A stretch of DNA of 24,408 nt, taken from the NCBI GenBank assembly GCA_964292325.1, contig CAXYVG010000055.1, positions 1 to 24,408 on the forward strand, in the 5' to 3' direction. A program made the translations under genes and the position numbers. The DNA is from CTSoil-075 sp964292325. Lineage in GTDB: Bacteria > Bacillota > Negativicutes > DSM-13327. Of this stretch, positions 8,761-16,299 are shown piece by piece. Below the pieces are notes generated by a model, which worked only from the letters and a program-made list of their open reading frames with translations, made no database searches and was not told the origin of the DNA. The first letter of the stretch is position 1; each line of letters opens with the position of its first letter.

Positions 8761-8781
8761 CAGTTAAGAAATTGTTAACTG
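8761..8781. promoter_or_regulatory. Inverted repeat between the divergent small gene and abrB
   Basis: CAGTTAA (8761-8767) and TTAACTG (8775-8781) form a perfect 7-bp inverted repeat with a 7-base spacer. It lies about 85 bases upstream of the abrB-like promoter and could be an operator shared by the divergent genes. Binding protein unknown. Confidence 0.35.
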
Positions 8782-8849
8782 GCTCATTATAAACATCAAT
8801 GTATGCAGTTTTTGTCGAATTACAATCTCTCGCTAAACAAAAAAATAAG

Positions 8850-8878
8850 TTGACATTTTTTGTAACAATTGGTACAAT
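8850..8878 (+). promoter_or_regulatory. Sigma-A promoter of the abrB-like gene
   Basis: TTGACA (8850-8855), a 17-base spacer and TACAAT (8873-8878) form a near-consensus promoter. A near palindrome TGTAACAATTGGTACA (8861-8876) overlaps the -10, and GACAATTTGTC (8886-8896), an 11-base palindrome, covers the likely start of transcription. Both are plausible operator sites, perhaps for autoregulation. Confidence 0.8.
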
Positions 8879-8929
8879 TTAGACAGACAATTTGTCGAAG
8901 ATCGTTAGAATAATAGGAGGGGTTGTATT

Positions 8930-9184
8930 ATGAAATCAACTGGTATTGTAAGAAAAGTGGACGAGTTGGGTAGGATCGTAATTCCGATTGAACTACGCCA
9001 TACGCTAGCGATTGCAGTAAAAGACGCTCTAGAAATTTATGTCGATCGCGATAGCATCATCCTACGCAAATATGAACCGACTTGTGCTTGTGTGTTCTGT
9101 GGAAATACTGACAACGTAACAATATTTAAAAATAAAAATATTTGCCAAGAATGTCTTGATGCAATGATAGAAAAAGCCGTCTAA
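8930..9184 (+). CDS. AbrB-family transition-state regulator with zinc-ribbon-like tail
   Basis: 84 residues. Residues 1-48 are very close to the DNA-binding swapped-hairpin domain of Bacillus AbrB/SpoVT (MKSTGIVRKVDELGRIVIPI, then LEIYVDRDSIILRKYEP). The C-terminal half differs from AbrB: it carries Cys54-x2-Cys57 and Cys72-x2-Cys75, which look like a small zinc ribbon and probably replace the usual oligomerisation domain. AbrB proteins are dimeric or tetrameric repressors of stationary-phase and spore-related genes. A strong ribosome binding site (AGGAGGGG) and a near-consensus promoter precede it and a strong terminator follows, so it is monocistronic. The family is certain; the regulon is not visible. 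Confidence 0.9.
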   Translation: MKSTGIVRKVDELGRIVIPIELRHTLAIAVKDALEIYVDRDSIILRKYEPTCACVFCGNTDNVTIFKNKNICQECLDAMIEKAV

Positions 9185-9210
9185 ACACTATTTTTGAATT
9201 TTTCATACAG

Positions 9211-9248
9211 AAAAGCTCCTACATCATTAATGAAATGTAGGAGCTTTT
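9211..9248. terminator. Bidirectional terminator between convergent genes
   Basis: A 14-bp perfect stem (9211-9224 with 9235-9248), with A4 on the left end and T6 on the right, separates the abrB-like gene from the convergent binding-protein gene and can serve both. Confidence 0.85.
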
Positions 9249-9283
9249 TTGCATTACATACTATAGCATTATTACAAAAACTA

Positions 9284-10448
9284 CTAATTCGTTGAAACTA
9301 GAGGCTCGACAATGATAAATTGATTATCACGAATGACACTCAAGTAGAACGGCCTTACTACATCGCCATCTTCATTAAAAGAGAAGCTGTCGATTAAACC
9401 TTTGAAGTCCTTTTTCTCTAGAATTGCCTGTCGCAATCCCAAAGACTCTCCATTCGTTTTTTCTAAAGAAGAGCTAAGCACCATAGCAGTTTCGTAACCG
9501 AAGGTCGCACCAAAAGAAGGAAGCTGACCAAAACGATCTTGATAGAGTCTTTTGAAATCTAGAAAGTCAGGTGATTGGCTATTGAATGCATATGCCTCTT
9601 CAATTTCCATTCCCTCTACATTCTGCCCACCACTATAGATTAAAGTTGCCGTCTGTGCCCAAGCCGAAGCAAATAAAGGCACCTGCCAACCTATTAATCT
9701 GGTCCGTTGAACAATCATAGCGGCATCTACATCAGAGGTGATGATGAGAAGACCTTCTGCATTGTTTGCACGTAATTCTGATAATATTGGATTAAAATCA
9801 GTCTTGGCTGCTGCTGAAAATCCTATTTCACCAACCAAAACTCCTCCTAAAGATCGATACGTATCAGCAAATATACTTTCGTATTTTGGGGCATAAGCAG
9901 CATTATCCTTATCATATAAAATAGCAAGTTTAGTCAAATTACGATTTTGATAAATATGTTTGGCAAAACCCTTTGCACTATCCGCAAAGCTAGGATACAC
10001 CCGCATAAAATACTCGAATGTACCACTTAAATCTGGCGTTGAGCTACTAGGGCTGAGCATTAGAATATGTGCCGGATTGGTTACTTGGAGACCTGCTATC
10101 GTTTGTCCGCTCGTTGCATGTCCAATAATCGCTACTACACCACTATCAATCAATTCCTGGTCTGCCTTCTTGGCACCATCTGCAATTCCAAGATCGTCAC
10201 GGATAATCAGTTCAATAGGTCTTCCCTTGATACCACCAGCAGCATTTACTTTTTCTAGCGCTAATTGGACTCCATTACGCTCTTGCACTCCAAGTTCCGC
10301 TTGTCTCCCAGTCAAATCAGCGACAAATCCTATACGGATCGGTTCTTTTTTTGTACATCCCAAAAAAAGATAAACCCAGTATTCCAACGACTACACTCAC
10401 AACAACAACGCGCCATAAAAGTTTGAACTCTTGCTTATAAACTTCCAT
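9284..10448 (-). CDS. Branched-chain amino acid-type ABC substrate-binding lipoprotein, frameshifted in the signal peptide
   Basis: The body (about 355 residues) is a Peripla_BP_6/LivJ-type binding protein: IRIGFVADLTGRQAELG, then GRPIELIIRDD and AIIGHATSGQT. The open frame starts only at TTG 10387, in the middle of the signal peptide. A better start lies upstream: ATG at 10448 with GAGGAG eight bases before it encodes MEVYKQEFKLLWRVVVVSV, a classic signal helix, but one frame off. Removing one base from the T7 run (plus-strand A7, 10372-10378) would join the two as GLSFLGC|TKKEP, restoring a lipobox. This is therefore a frameshift by mutation, sequencing error or slippage. No permease or ATPase genes are nearby; the divergent neighbour is a hybrid histidine kinase, so the protein may be a sensory partner rather than a transporter part. 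The ligand is unknown. Confidence 0.8.
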
Positions 10449-10543
10449 CCGTAACACTCCTCTTTTATATGATTTTGATTATGTATCAGATGGTCATGGT
10501 AAGAGTATGAGTCTGAAGTTTATTATTTTGTTATTCCACTTTC

Positions 10544-10560
10544 AAAAGGAAATTCCTTTT
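10544..10560. promoter_or_regulatory. Palindrome in the divergent promoter region
   Basis: AAAAGGAAATTCCTTTT is a perfect 8-bp inverted repeat around one central base, between the binding-protein gene and the histidine kinase. It could be a shared operator; the T run to its right also gives it a weak terminator look. Function inferred only from position. Confidence 0.3.
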
Positions 10561-10675
10561 TTGTCATTTACTCATTTTATAAGCAGGACTTTTTTTACAT
10601 TGGAGGAATACGTTTAAGATATTAATGGTTGTAAATCTTGATGAATACCAACCGAATACCGGGAGGGACTTGCCT

Positions 10676-13417
10676 GTGAGAAAACAAGAATTACCCTTTC
10701 TTAATCATCTGTTATTACAATTACTGATTCGTCGTTTCTTTTTGCCTCTACTAATCATATGGATGGTAGCAATTAGTGGTGTCAGCTATTTTTTAATACA
10801 TACTCTTGCGAATCAACAACAAAAAATCGTACGCTCAATGGTTCAAATGATTGATACTCATTTAGATCAGGGAGGACGTATATTAGATATGGTAGCCAAG
10901 GTGGCTGAAAATACGCCATTGGAAGATATGACTCCTTTTATGCAAAGTACTTGGGAAGCTTATAAGCATTTTGATACCATTTATTATTTAGATAGCAATA
11001 GTAAGATCGCCTTACTGGTACCTTTTGACCCTATGTATCTGGGACTAGACATGTCAAATTTGCCAAACTTTCAACACAATTCAGCAAATAACGATATTGC
11101 TATTTCCCGCCCCTTTATATCACTGCGCACAGGTGCACCAACCGTTTACCTAATCCGGTCACTTTCCCGTGGCGGGTGTGTAGTTGGCGAACTAAGCCTG
11201 GGAACATTTCAAAACGAAATCGCAAGGTACAAAGATACAATGGAACAAGGCTCCATCTTTCTTTTGGATCAATCAGGTACACTACTCGCTCATCCTTTGT
11301 CAGATTTAGTGAAACAGCAAACCAATATGAGTCACTTAAAGATTTTTAACAAAGGACTCCGTGAAGATGCTGTTATGATTTATAATGAGGGCGGAACAAC
11401 ATTTTTTGGTAGCACAACTCAGATCCCACGAGTTGGCTGGGTTATTATTGACCAAATTTCACTCGTCGCATTACTAGGTCCCTATGTTATGACCTTCGGG
11501 ATGACAATGGTCGTCATGCTTTTGATATGGCTAGCCTCGGTGTGGTACCTACGCAAACAACTTCAGCGAAACGTTGTCACCCCGCTCGTACAATTGAGCC
11601 AAAGTACAGATGCACTCGCCACTGAAGATTATAGTAAGGTCAGCGTCTTAGATACTATGCCTACCGCTTTTTTTGAATTATCTAGTTTAGTTCATGATTT
11701 TCAATGTATGAGTAGTACCCTTCAGCTACGTCAAATGGCACTTAGGGAAAGCGAGGAACGCTATCGCGAACTATTTGAAAAAGTACCAACTGGACTGTTC
11801 CGTTTTACGATGAACGGAACAATCTTAGATGCGAATCATGCATATATCAGTATGTTTCGATTTCCAGATCGTAATACATTGCTGGCAATGAATGCTTTTG
11901 ACTTGTATTTGTCATATAAGGATTGGAAGCACTGGCAAGCGATCGTAGAACAAGGAAAGACCGATCGTATCGAAATAAAGATGCAGCGGTACGACAAAAG
12001 CATTATTTGGGTAGCGATTCGCTGTCTAGTCGTGCGAGATAGCAAGCAGCAAATTTTATACTATGATGGTAGTATGGCAGATATCACAAAACAAAAACAA
12101 GCAGAAGAAGCTCTTCACAAAGCTTACGATGAACTCGAATCACAAGTTAACGAGCGAACGAAAGAGCTGGCCTCTAGCAATTCTCAGCTTGAAGATAGCA
12201 ATGCACTGTTAGAAGAGGAAATTGAGGAGCGTATTAATACGGAAGAAGCTTTAAAAAAAGCCAGAGACCAAGCACAAGCAGCCAATGCCGCAAAAAGTCA
12301 ATTTTTAGCCAATATGAGTCATGAAATCCGTACACCCATGAATGGAATTATTGGTATGACAGACTTGACCCTTATGTCAGAACTCGACAGTGAACAAAGA
12401 GAATATCTAACGATTGTTAAATCTGCCTCTACCTCGTTGCTACGAATCATCAATGATATTTTAGATTACTCTAAAATCGAGGCTGGAAAACTGGATTTGG
12501 AGCATGCACCTTTTGATGTGAGAGCAACATTTGGGGAAGTAATCGAATTATTTAAAATCGTAGCCGAGCAAAAGAAAATGCCACTCAAACTGAATATCGA
12601 TGACCAAATCCCAACGATGATCATTGGCGATTCCATAAGACTCCGACAAATACTCTCCAATCTTGTTGGTAATGCAGTAAAATTCACGGAAAAAGGTGAA
12701 ATAGTAATTAGTGTTGATTGTGAAAACAAATTTGATAATCGCATCAAACTAAAAGTAACCGTGGCTGATACGGGAATCGGAATTCCGGAAGACAAGCTTG
12801 AAAAACTATTCAAACGCTTTAGCCAGGTAGACGATTCCATTACTAGACAATTCGGTGGCACAGGCCTCGGACTGGTCATCTCCAAAAAACTGATTGAAAT
12901 GATGAATGGATCTATATGGGTGGAAAGCACAGAGTCTGTAGGAAGCAGTTTTTTCTTTACCGCAGTCTTTGGGATAGAAAAAGATGCCTTAGTCATAACG
13001 AAAGATTTCACTTTTGATCGTGATAAGTTACAAGATAACGATCTCATACGAAAGAAGATATTAGTAGTGGAAGACGATGAGGTCAGTAGCAATTTAATCT
13101 GTATTCTCCTCAGAAAAAAAGGCATCCTGTTTCAGACAGCACAAAATGGTCAGGAAGCAGTGGCATTGTATAATGAAGGTTCCTTTGATCTCATCTTAAT
13201 GGATATCCATATGCCTCATATGGATGGTTATTCTGCTACTGCTTTAATACGAGAAATAGAGAAACAAACCCATAGGCACATACCGATTATCGCCTTAACT
13301 GCTCACGCACTCACTGGTGATAAAGAAAAGTGTATGGAAATAGGGATGGATGACTATCTGTCAAAACCTATCGATCTCAATGATTTTAACAAATTAATTG
13401 AAAAATGGCTTTCTTGA
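10676..13417 (+). CDS. Membrane-bound hybrid sensor histidine kinase with receiver domain
   Basis: About 913 residues. Order: TM1 (about residues 18-40), an extracellular double-Cache-like sensor region of ~220 residues, TM2 (about 268-290), HAMP, PAS (from ESEERYRELFEKVPTGLFRF), a coiled coil, HisKA with His549 in NMSHEIRTPMNGIIGM, HATPase with the N box (LRQILSNLVGNAVKF), G1 (ADTGIGIP) and G2 (GGTGLGLVIS), then a receiver with the acidic pair EDD, phospho-acceptor Asp843 in LILMDIHMP, and the SKP lysine. No HPt domain follows, so phosphotransfer must continue elsewhere or the receiver acts internally. Start: GTG at 10676 has GGGAGGG eight bases upstream; the in-frame ATG at 10625 (17 residues longer) has its GGAGGA 17 bases away. 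It is divergent from the binding-protein gene, a plausible periplasmic co-sensor. No response regulator gene is adjacent. Confidence 0.92.
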   Translation: MRKQELPFLNHLLLQLLIRRFFLPLLIIWMVAISGVSYFLIHTLANQQQKIVRSMVQMIDTHLDQGGRILDMVAKVAENTPLEDMTPFMQSTWEAYKHFDTIYYLDSNSKIALLVPFDPMYLGLDMSNLPNFQHNSANNDIAISRPFISLRTGAPTVYLIRSLSRGGCVVGELSLGTFQNEIARYKDTMEQGSIFLLDQSGTLLAHPLSDLVKQQTNMSHLKIFNKGLREDAVMIYNEGGTTFFGSTTQIPRVGWVIIDQISLVALLGPYVMTFGMTMVVMLLIWLASVWYLRKQLQRNVVTPLVQLSQSTDALATEDYSKVSVLDTMPTAFFELSSLVHDFQCMSSTLQLRQMALRESEERYRELFEKVPTGLFRFTMNGTILDANHAYISMFRFPDRNTLLAMNAFDLYLSYKDWKHWQAIVEQGKTDRIEIKMQRYDKSIIWVAIRCLVVRDSKQQILYYDGSMADITKQKQAEEALHKAYDELESQVNERTKELASSNSQLEDSNALLEEEIEERINTEEALKKARDQAQAANAAKSQFLANMSHEIRTPMNGIIGMTDLTLMSELDSEQREYLTIVKSASTSLLRIINDILDYSKIEAGKLDLEHAPFDVRATFGEVIELFKIVAEQKKMPLKLNIDDQIPTMIIGDSIRLRQILSNLVGNAVKFTEKGEIVISVDCENKFDNRIKLKVTVADTGIGIPEDKLEKLFKRFSQVDDSITRQFGGTGLGLVISKKLIEMMNGSIWVESTESVGSSFFFTAVFGIEKDALVITKDFTFDRDKLQDNDLIRKKILVVEDDEVSSNLICILLRKKGILFQTAQNGQEAVALYNEGSFDLILMDIHMPHMDGYSATALIREIEKQTHRHIPIIALTAHALTGDKEKCMEIGMDDYLSKPIDLNDFNKLIEKWLS

Positions 13418-13507
13418 GTTTGCCTACCGAAATCGCACTAAGTGCCAACCACTGCTCATGACAAAAAGATAGCTATAGCAGCAACAATTGATAGCAAACA
13501 GCTCTTA

Positions 13508-14590
13508 TTATTCTGGATTTTTTCCAGAAATAATGAGATTTGCTTCCGCTTCTGAAAGATCATAATTCATAAATTCCTTATAAAAATACCGTGTTTCCTT
13601 CACAATATCTATATCCTGAAATTGCTCAGGATACAATACTTTAGCTGCCCATTGAATTTGCAGTGCCTCTTCTGCTCCATAGCGATCCCAAAAAAATGCC
13701 CCTTCTGGATTGGCATACACTTTGTTATTTCGGACTGCTTTGATGCCCTGCCAAACAGGATTATCTATAATCGTATGTATATCGCGAGTACCATCTAGAT
13801 TAATAGGCAAGGCATTGCTGCTCGCAATGATAATATCAGGATCCCAAGCCATAACTTGTTCTATTGTTACCGGTTTCATATTACCATCCACATCAACTGC
13901 AGCATTCGTTCCTCCAGCAACTTCAATCCAACTGTCAATGATTGTATTTGTCCCGTCAATGAGCAATGGATTCCAAGAATGGATATGCAATACTTTAGGC
14001 CTTTGTTCTCGTGGAATTGAGTTGGTAACAGCCTTAATCTTAGCCATTTTTTCATCTAAATAAGCAATATAAGCATCGGCTTTCGCCTTACCCTCTGGGC
14101 CCAAAATTGAACCAGTTATCCGAAAACACTCCTTAAGTCCTGTAAAATCAGTAAAAAACAATTGCACAACTGGTATCCCTATATTTTTCAATTTGCTAGC
14201 AGTTGCAGTGTTTGTCGAAATAAATACAATATCCGGTTTTGTCTTCATAAGTTCCTCGATATTCACATCGTTGGGTGTGAACACAAATCGCGCATCCTTC
14301 ATCGCTGGATTCACAGTATAAAGCCAAGATTTGGCACGTTTTATATCTACAGTAGCTTTTATTTTGTCACCCGCCCCAAGCATTGTTACTACTTCATTAT
14401 GAGCCGGCCAGGAATCTGCAATACTTTGAATATTAGCAGGAATCTGAACCTCAATGTTAGCAGAATCCGTTATAACTAATTGATCTTGTTCTCTTGCTAT
14501 CTTCTCAACGCCACAACCAGCTAAAGCCAAAATCAATAACAATAATATTACGAAAATAAAACTACTTCTTTGTATACTTTTATATGACAT
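13508..14590 (-). CDS. Iron-complex/cobalamin-type ABC substrate-binding lipoprotein (BtuF/FepB family)
   Basis: 360 residues. A lipoprotein signal peptide ends in the lipobox LALAGC (Cys26). The mature part is a Peripla_BP_2 (TroA-like, helical backbone) domain: SIADSWPAHNEVVTMLG, IEELMKTKPDIVF, VLHIHSWNPLLIDG, TIEQVMAWDPDIII, and a C-terminal NPEGAFFWDRYGAEEALQ. Such proteins hand siderophores, haem or corrinoids to an inner-membrane ABC importer, but no permease or ATPase is in the window. The gene follows the decayed TonB receptor on the same strand, and its ligand is probably the same as that receptor's. Its sequence aligns along most of its length with the C-terminal domain of the fusion at 18377-19882, marking a paralogous pair. 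Family certain, ligand unknown. Confidence 0.88.
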   Translation of the reverse strand: MSYKSIQRSSFIFVILLLLILALAGCGVEKIAREQDQLVITDSANIEVQIPANIQSIADSWPAHNEVVTMLGAGDKIKATVDIKRAKSWLYTVNPAMKDARFVFTPNDVNIEELMKTKPDIVFISTNTATASKLKNIGIPVVQLFFTDFTGLKECFRITGSILGPEGKAKADAYIAYLDEKMAKIKAVTNSIPREQRPKVLHIHSWNPLLIDGTNTIIDSWIEVAGGTNAAVDVDGNMKPVTIEQVMAWDPDIIIASSNALPINLDGTRDIHTIIDNPVWQGIKAVRNNKVYANPEGAFFWDRYGAEEALQIQWAAKVLYPEQFQDIDIVKETRYFYKEFMNYDLSEAEANLIISGKNPE

Positions 14591-14745
14591 AATGTCACAT
14601 CCTTTCTGCCTTCTTGTGACTCAAAGCGCTGATTATAGATACATAAGGCACTTGCCACTTCTATTTCTTTATTATGTCACTTAGCCCAACCATTAGGTTG
14701 GCTGCAACTTTATTGATTACTATATTTTATAAATTCAATATAAAT

Positions 14746-15640
14746 TTAGAATTTCTTGCTAATCTGAATACCATAAGTAGCTCCAGTATCATATACATTC
14801 ATACCTGTAGCATAGCGCTGGTCGGTGATATTGTTGCCAAACAGAGTAAGTGTGGTATTTGCATTCAATTCCTTATTGCTGTTAATATCAATGGTAGTAA
14901 CTCCGCTCATCGCAAAGTCTGTACCACTACCTGCATGTACGCCACTACTTGTACCGCGATACTGGCTGTTATGATGCAGCATCAGATTCCCAGAAATGTC
15001 CTTATTTTTATAATTTAGTTCTATGTTATAAAGATTATGTGGTGTGCGGCTATTATCCAAGGCATTACTTGATATGAAATAAGCGTAGCTCGCTTTATAA
15101 CCGAAGTGATCGGTTACATCATCATGCGAAACCCTTACGTTGCAAATCTCTGGCAGTATAGTTGTTTACTATAATTTCCTTCCACACCTAGTTCATATTT
15201 CATACGCTTTTCATCGCCCAGTTTCTCATTATTTGCTACGAGGGCAAAGTTATTATCAGCCTGCTGCGAATACCCCAAACGCGCCGTCGTTTTATAAACC
15301 TCGTTGATCTGATAAGCCGCGCCTACTGATGTAGCCACCAACGCTATTCCTTGTAACTGGGTTACCGTTAAGTGCCCATCGATATGAATCTACACGACTC
15401 CAGCCGAAACTAAAGTCAGTTGTATTATGAGCATCCCATTTTTTTGCTGCATTCACCGCTAATACTGTCGTCTTGATCGGCAAGAATCCGCCAAGGACCA
15501 ATTCAATTCCTGGAGTTATGTGAAGAGCATTAGAATCTGCTACCGAGTTAAAATAAGCCTTATTATGAACATCGCCCTCATTATATAGCAGTGTCATATT
15601 GGCAATCCAATCTTTACCTTTATCCCAATTTTAATTTCAT
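14746..15640 (-). pseudogene. TonB-dependent receptor remnant, 5' deleted and frameshifted
   Basis: The minus strand encodes the last ~280 residues of a TonB-dependent receptor barrel in pieces: frames covering 15292-15630, then 15135-15341, then about 14746-15150, so at least two frame changes. It ends in LFGNNITDQRYATG and GIQISKKF, parallel to LYGNNLSNAKYATG and GVELSKKF of the intact receptor upstream. The ribosome binding site (GAGGAG) and start ATG (15640, MKLKLG, then stop) survive, but the signal peptide, plug and first strands are missing; barrel sequence (WDKGKDWIANMTLL) begins within 20 bases of the start. A deletion thus fused the original start to mid-barrel. A further internal loss near 15120-15150 is likely. 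It should make no functional receptor. Confidence 0.85.
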
Positions 15641-15743
15641 TTAAAAAAACTCCTCTTCAAATATAAATGCTTGTTAACCTGAATTCCCCAATAGATAGCC
15701 TTAAAATATGTCATTTCCTTTCGTATTTATCTCTAAATTAAAT

Positions 15744-15789
15744 AAAAAAAGTCTAGTTATGCACAAATATAAGCATATAACTAAACTTT
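15744..15789 (-). terminator. Intrinsic terminator inside the receptor leader
   Basis: A 13-bp stem with one G-U pair (15777-15789 with 15748-15760) is followed on the minus strand by T7. It lies about 105 bases before the start codon of the remnant receptor, so it is an attenuator rather than an end-of-gene signal. Confidence 0.65.
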
Positions 15790-15909
15790 AAAAAACAGCA
15801 ATACATAAATACAGGCACCAACCACGTTTTTTAAAACTCAGCCATGCACACTATACAATGCATTACGCTAAACTTTTTATGCGTCTTCCTATTTGCGGTA
15901 GGTATGACG
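15748..15909 (-). ncRNA. Candidate structured attenuator leader upstream of the receptor remnant
   Basis: In minus-strand RNA: hairpin 1 has CGUC/GACG and CCUA/UAGG stems (15882-15909). Hairpin 2 pairs AAAGUUUAGC with GCUGAGUUUU (15867-15876 and 15833-15842, using three G-U wobbles that hold only for this strand) plus an AUGCA/UGCAU stem. Hairpin 3 is a terminator (AAAGUUUAGUUAU with AUAACUAGACUUU, 15777-15789 and 15748-15760) followed by seven U. The sequence AAAGUUUAG occurs in the 5' arm of both hairpins 2 and 3, so the 3' arm of hairpin 2 could instead pair with the terminator's 5' arm and prevent termination. This is the logic of a riboswitch or attenuator. I do not recognise a known riboswitch class. 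Confidence 0.45.
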
Positions 15910-16048
15910 ACTTTTTTTATCTCTTCTATTGGACGTAAATCATAACCCAGGTTTTAGATTTGTATACTAGAAAAAAGCAACCTAATTTTTAGTTAGAAAC
16001 TATTAGTTACAAACCTTACTTACTTTTCTAAAAAACATCTAACTTAAA

Positions 16049-16067
16049 TGAACTCATTTTCATTATA
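16049..16067 (-). promoter_or_regulatory. Candidate Fur box
   Basis: The minus strand reads TATAATGAAAATGAGTTCA, matching the 19-base Fur consensus GATAATGATAATCATTATC at about 12 positions, with the left half much better. It overlaps an AT-rich promoter area upstream of the receptor leader. Iron control would fit a TonB receptor, but the match is partial. Confidence 0.35.
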
Positions 16068-16261
16068 ATTATATAAAATTATACTATTTTGCAATGATAC
16101 CATATTAAAATTTTAATATGCGAAGTTTGAGTTATCTAGTTATAAATTATTTCATGCTAATCTAATGAAATCTCTAAAAGGCTTAAAAGGCTTAAAAACA
16201 GGCCTTTTTGAATTCCTATAAAACTATACTATAATATCAGTTACAAAATTAAATGAAATGC

Positions 16262-16278
16262 CCCGCAACTTCTGCGGG
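16262..16278 (-). terminator. Weak terminator hairpin after the intact receptor
   Basis: CCCGCA/TGCGGG stem with a 5-base loop, 22 bases past the receptor stop codon. The following minus-strand sequence is T-rich but not an unbroken T run, so termination may be partial. Confidence 0.5.
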
Positions 16279-16299
16279 AAATTTTCCATTAATCACCTT

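Larger units (their letters stand above)
15641..16299 (-). other. Long leader/promoter region of the decayed receptor
   Basis: No gene seen in 659 bases. Read on the minus strand it carries, in order, the terminator-like hairpin of the intact receptor (16262-16278), an AT-rich promoter area with several TATAAT matches and a Fur-like box (16049-16067), then a run of hairpins (15909 down to 15748) that ends in an intrinsic terminator, and the ribosome binding site of the remnant gene. A tandem AAAAGGCTT repeat with a GGCC hairpin lies near 16176-16210. Confidence 0.55.

Noticed and set aside
12466..13125. A 219-codon open frame opposite the histidine kinase
   Set aside because: It is the antisense of the conserved HisKA/HATPase region, has no ribosome site, and shows no family features.
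15882..15909. c-di-GMP-I (GEMM) riboswitch, suggested by CCGCAAA and GACGC
   Set aside because: The required hairpin between GCAAA and GACGCAAAGC and the downstream receptor helix are absent.
15641..16299. Cobalamin riboswitch before the TonB receptor remnant
   Set aside because: No B12-box-like core or GCCACTG element is present on the minus strand; only unnamed hairpins and a terminator are seen.
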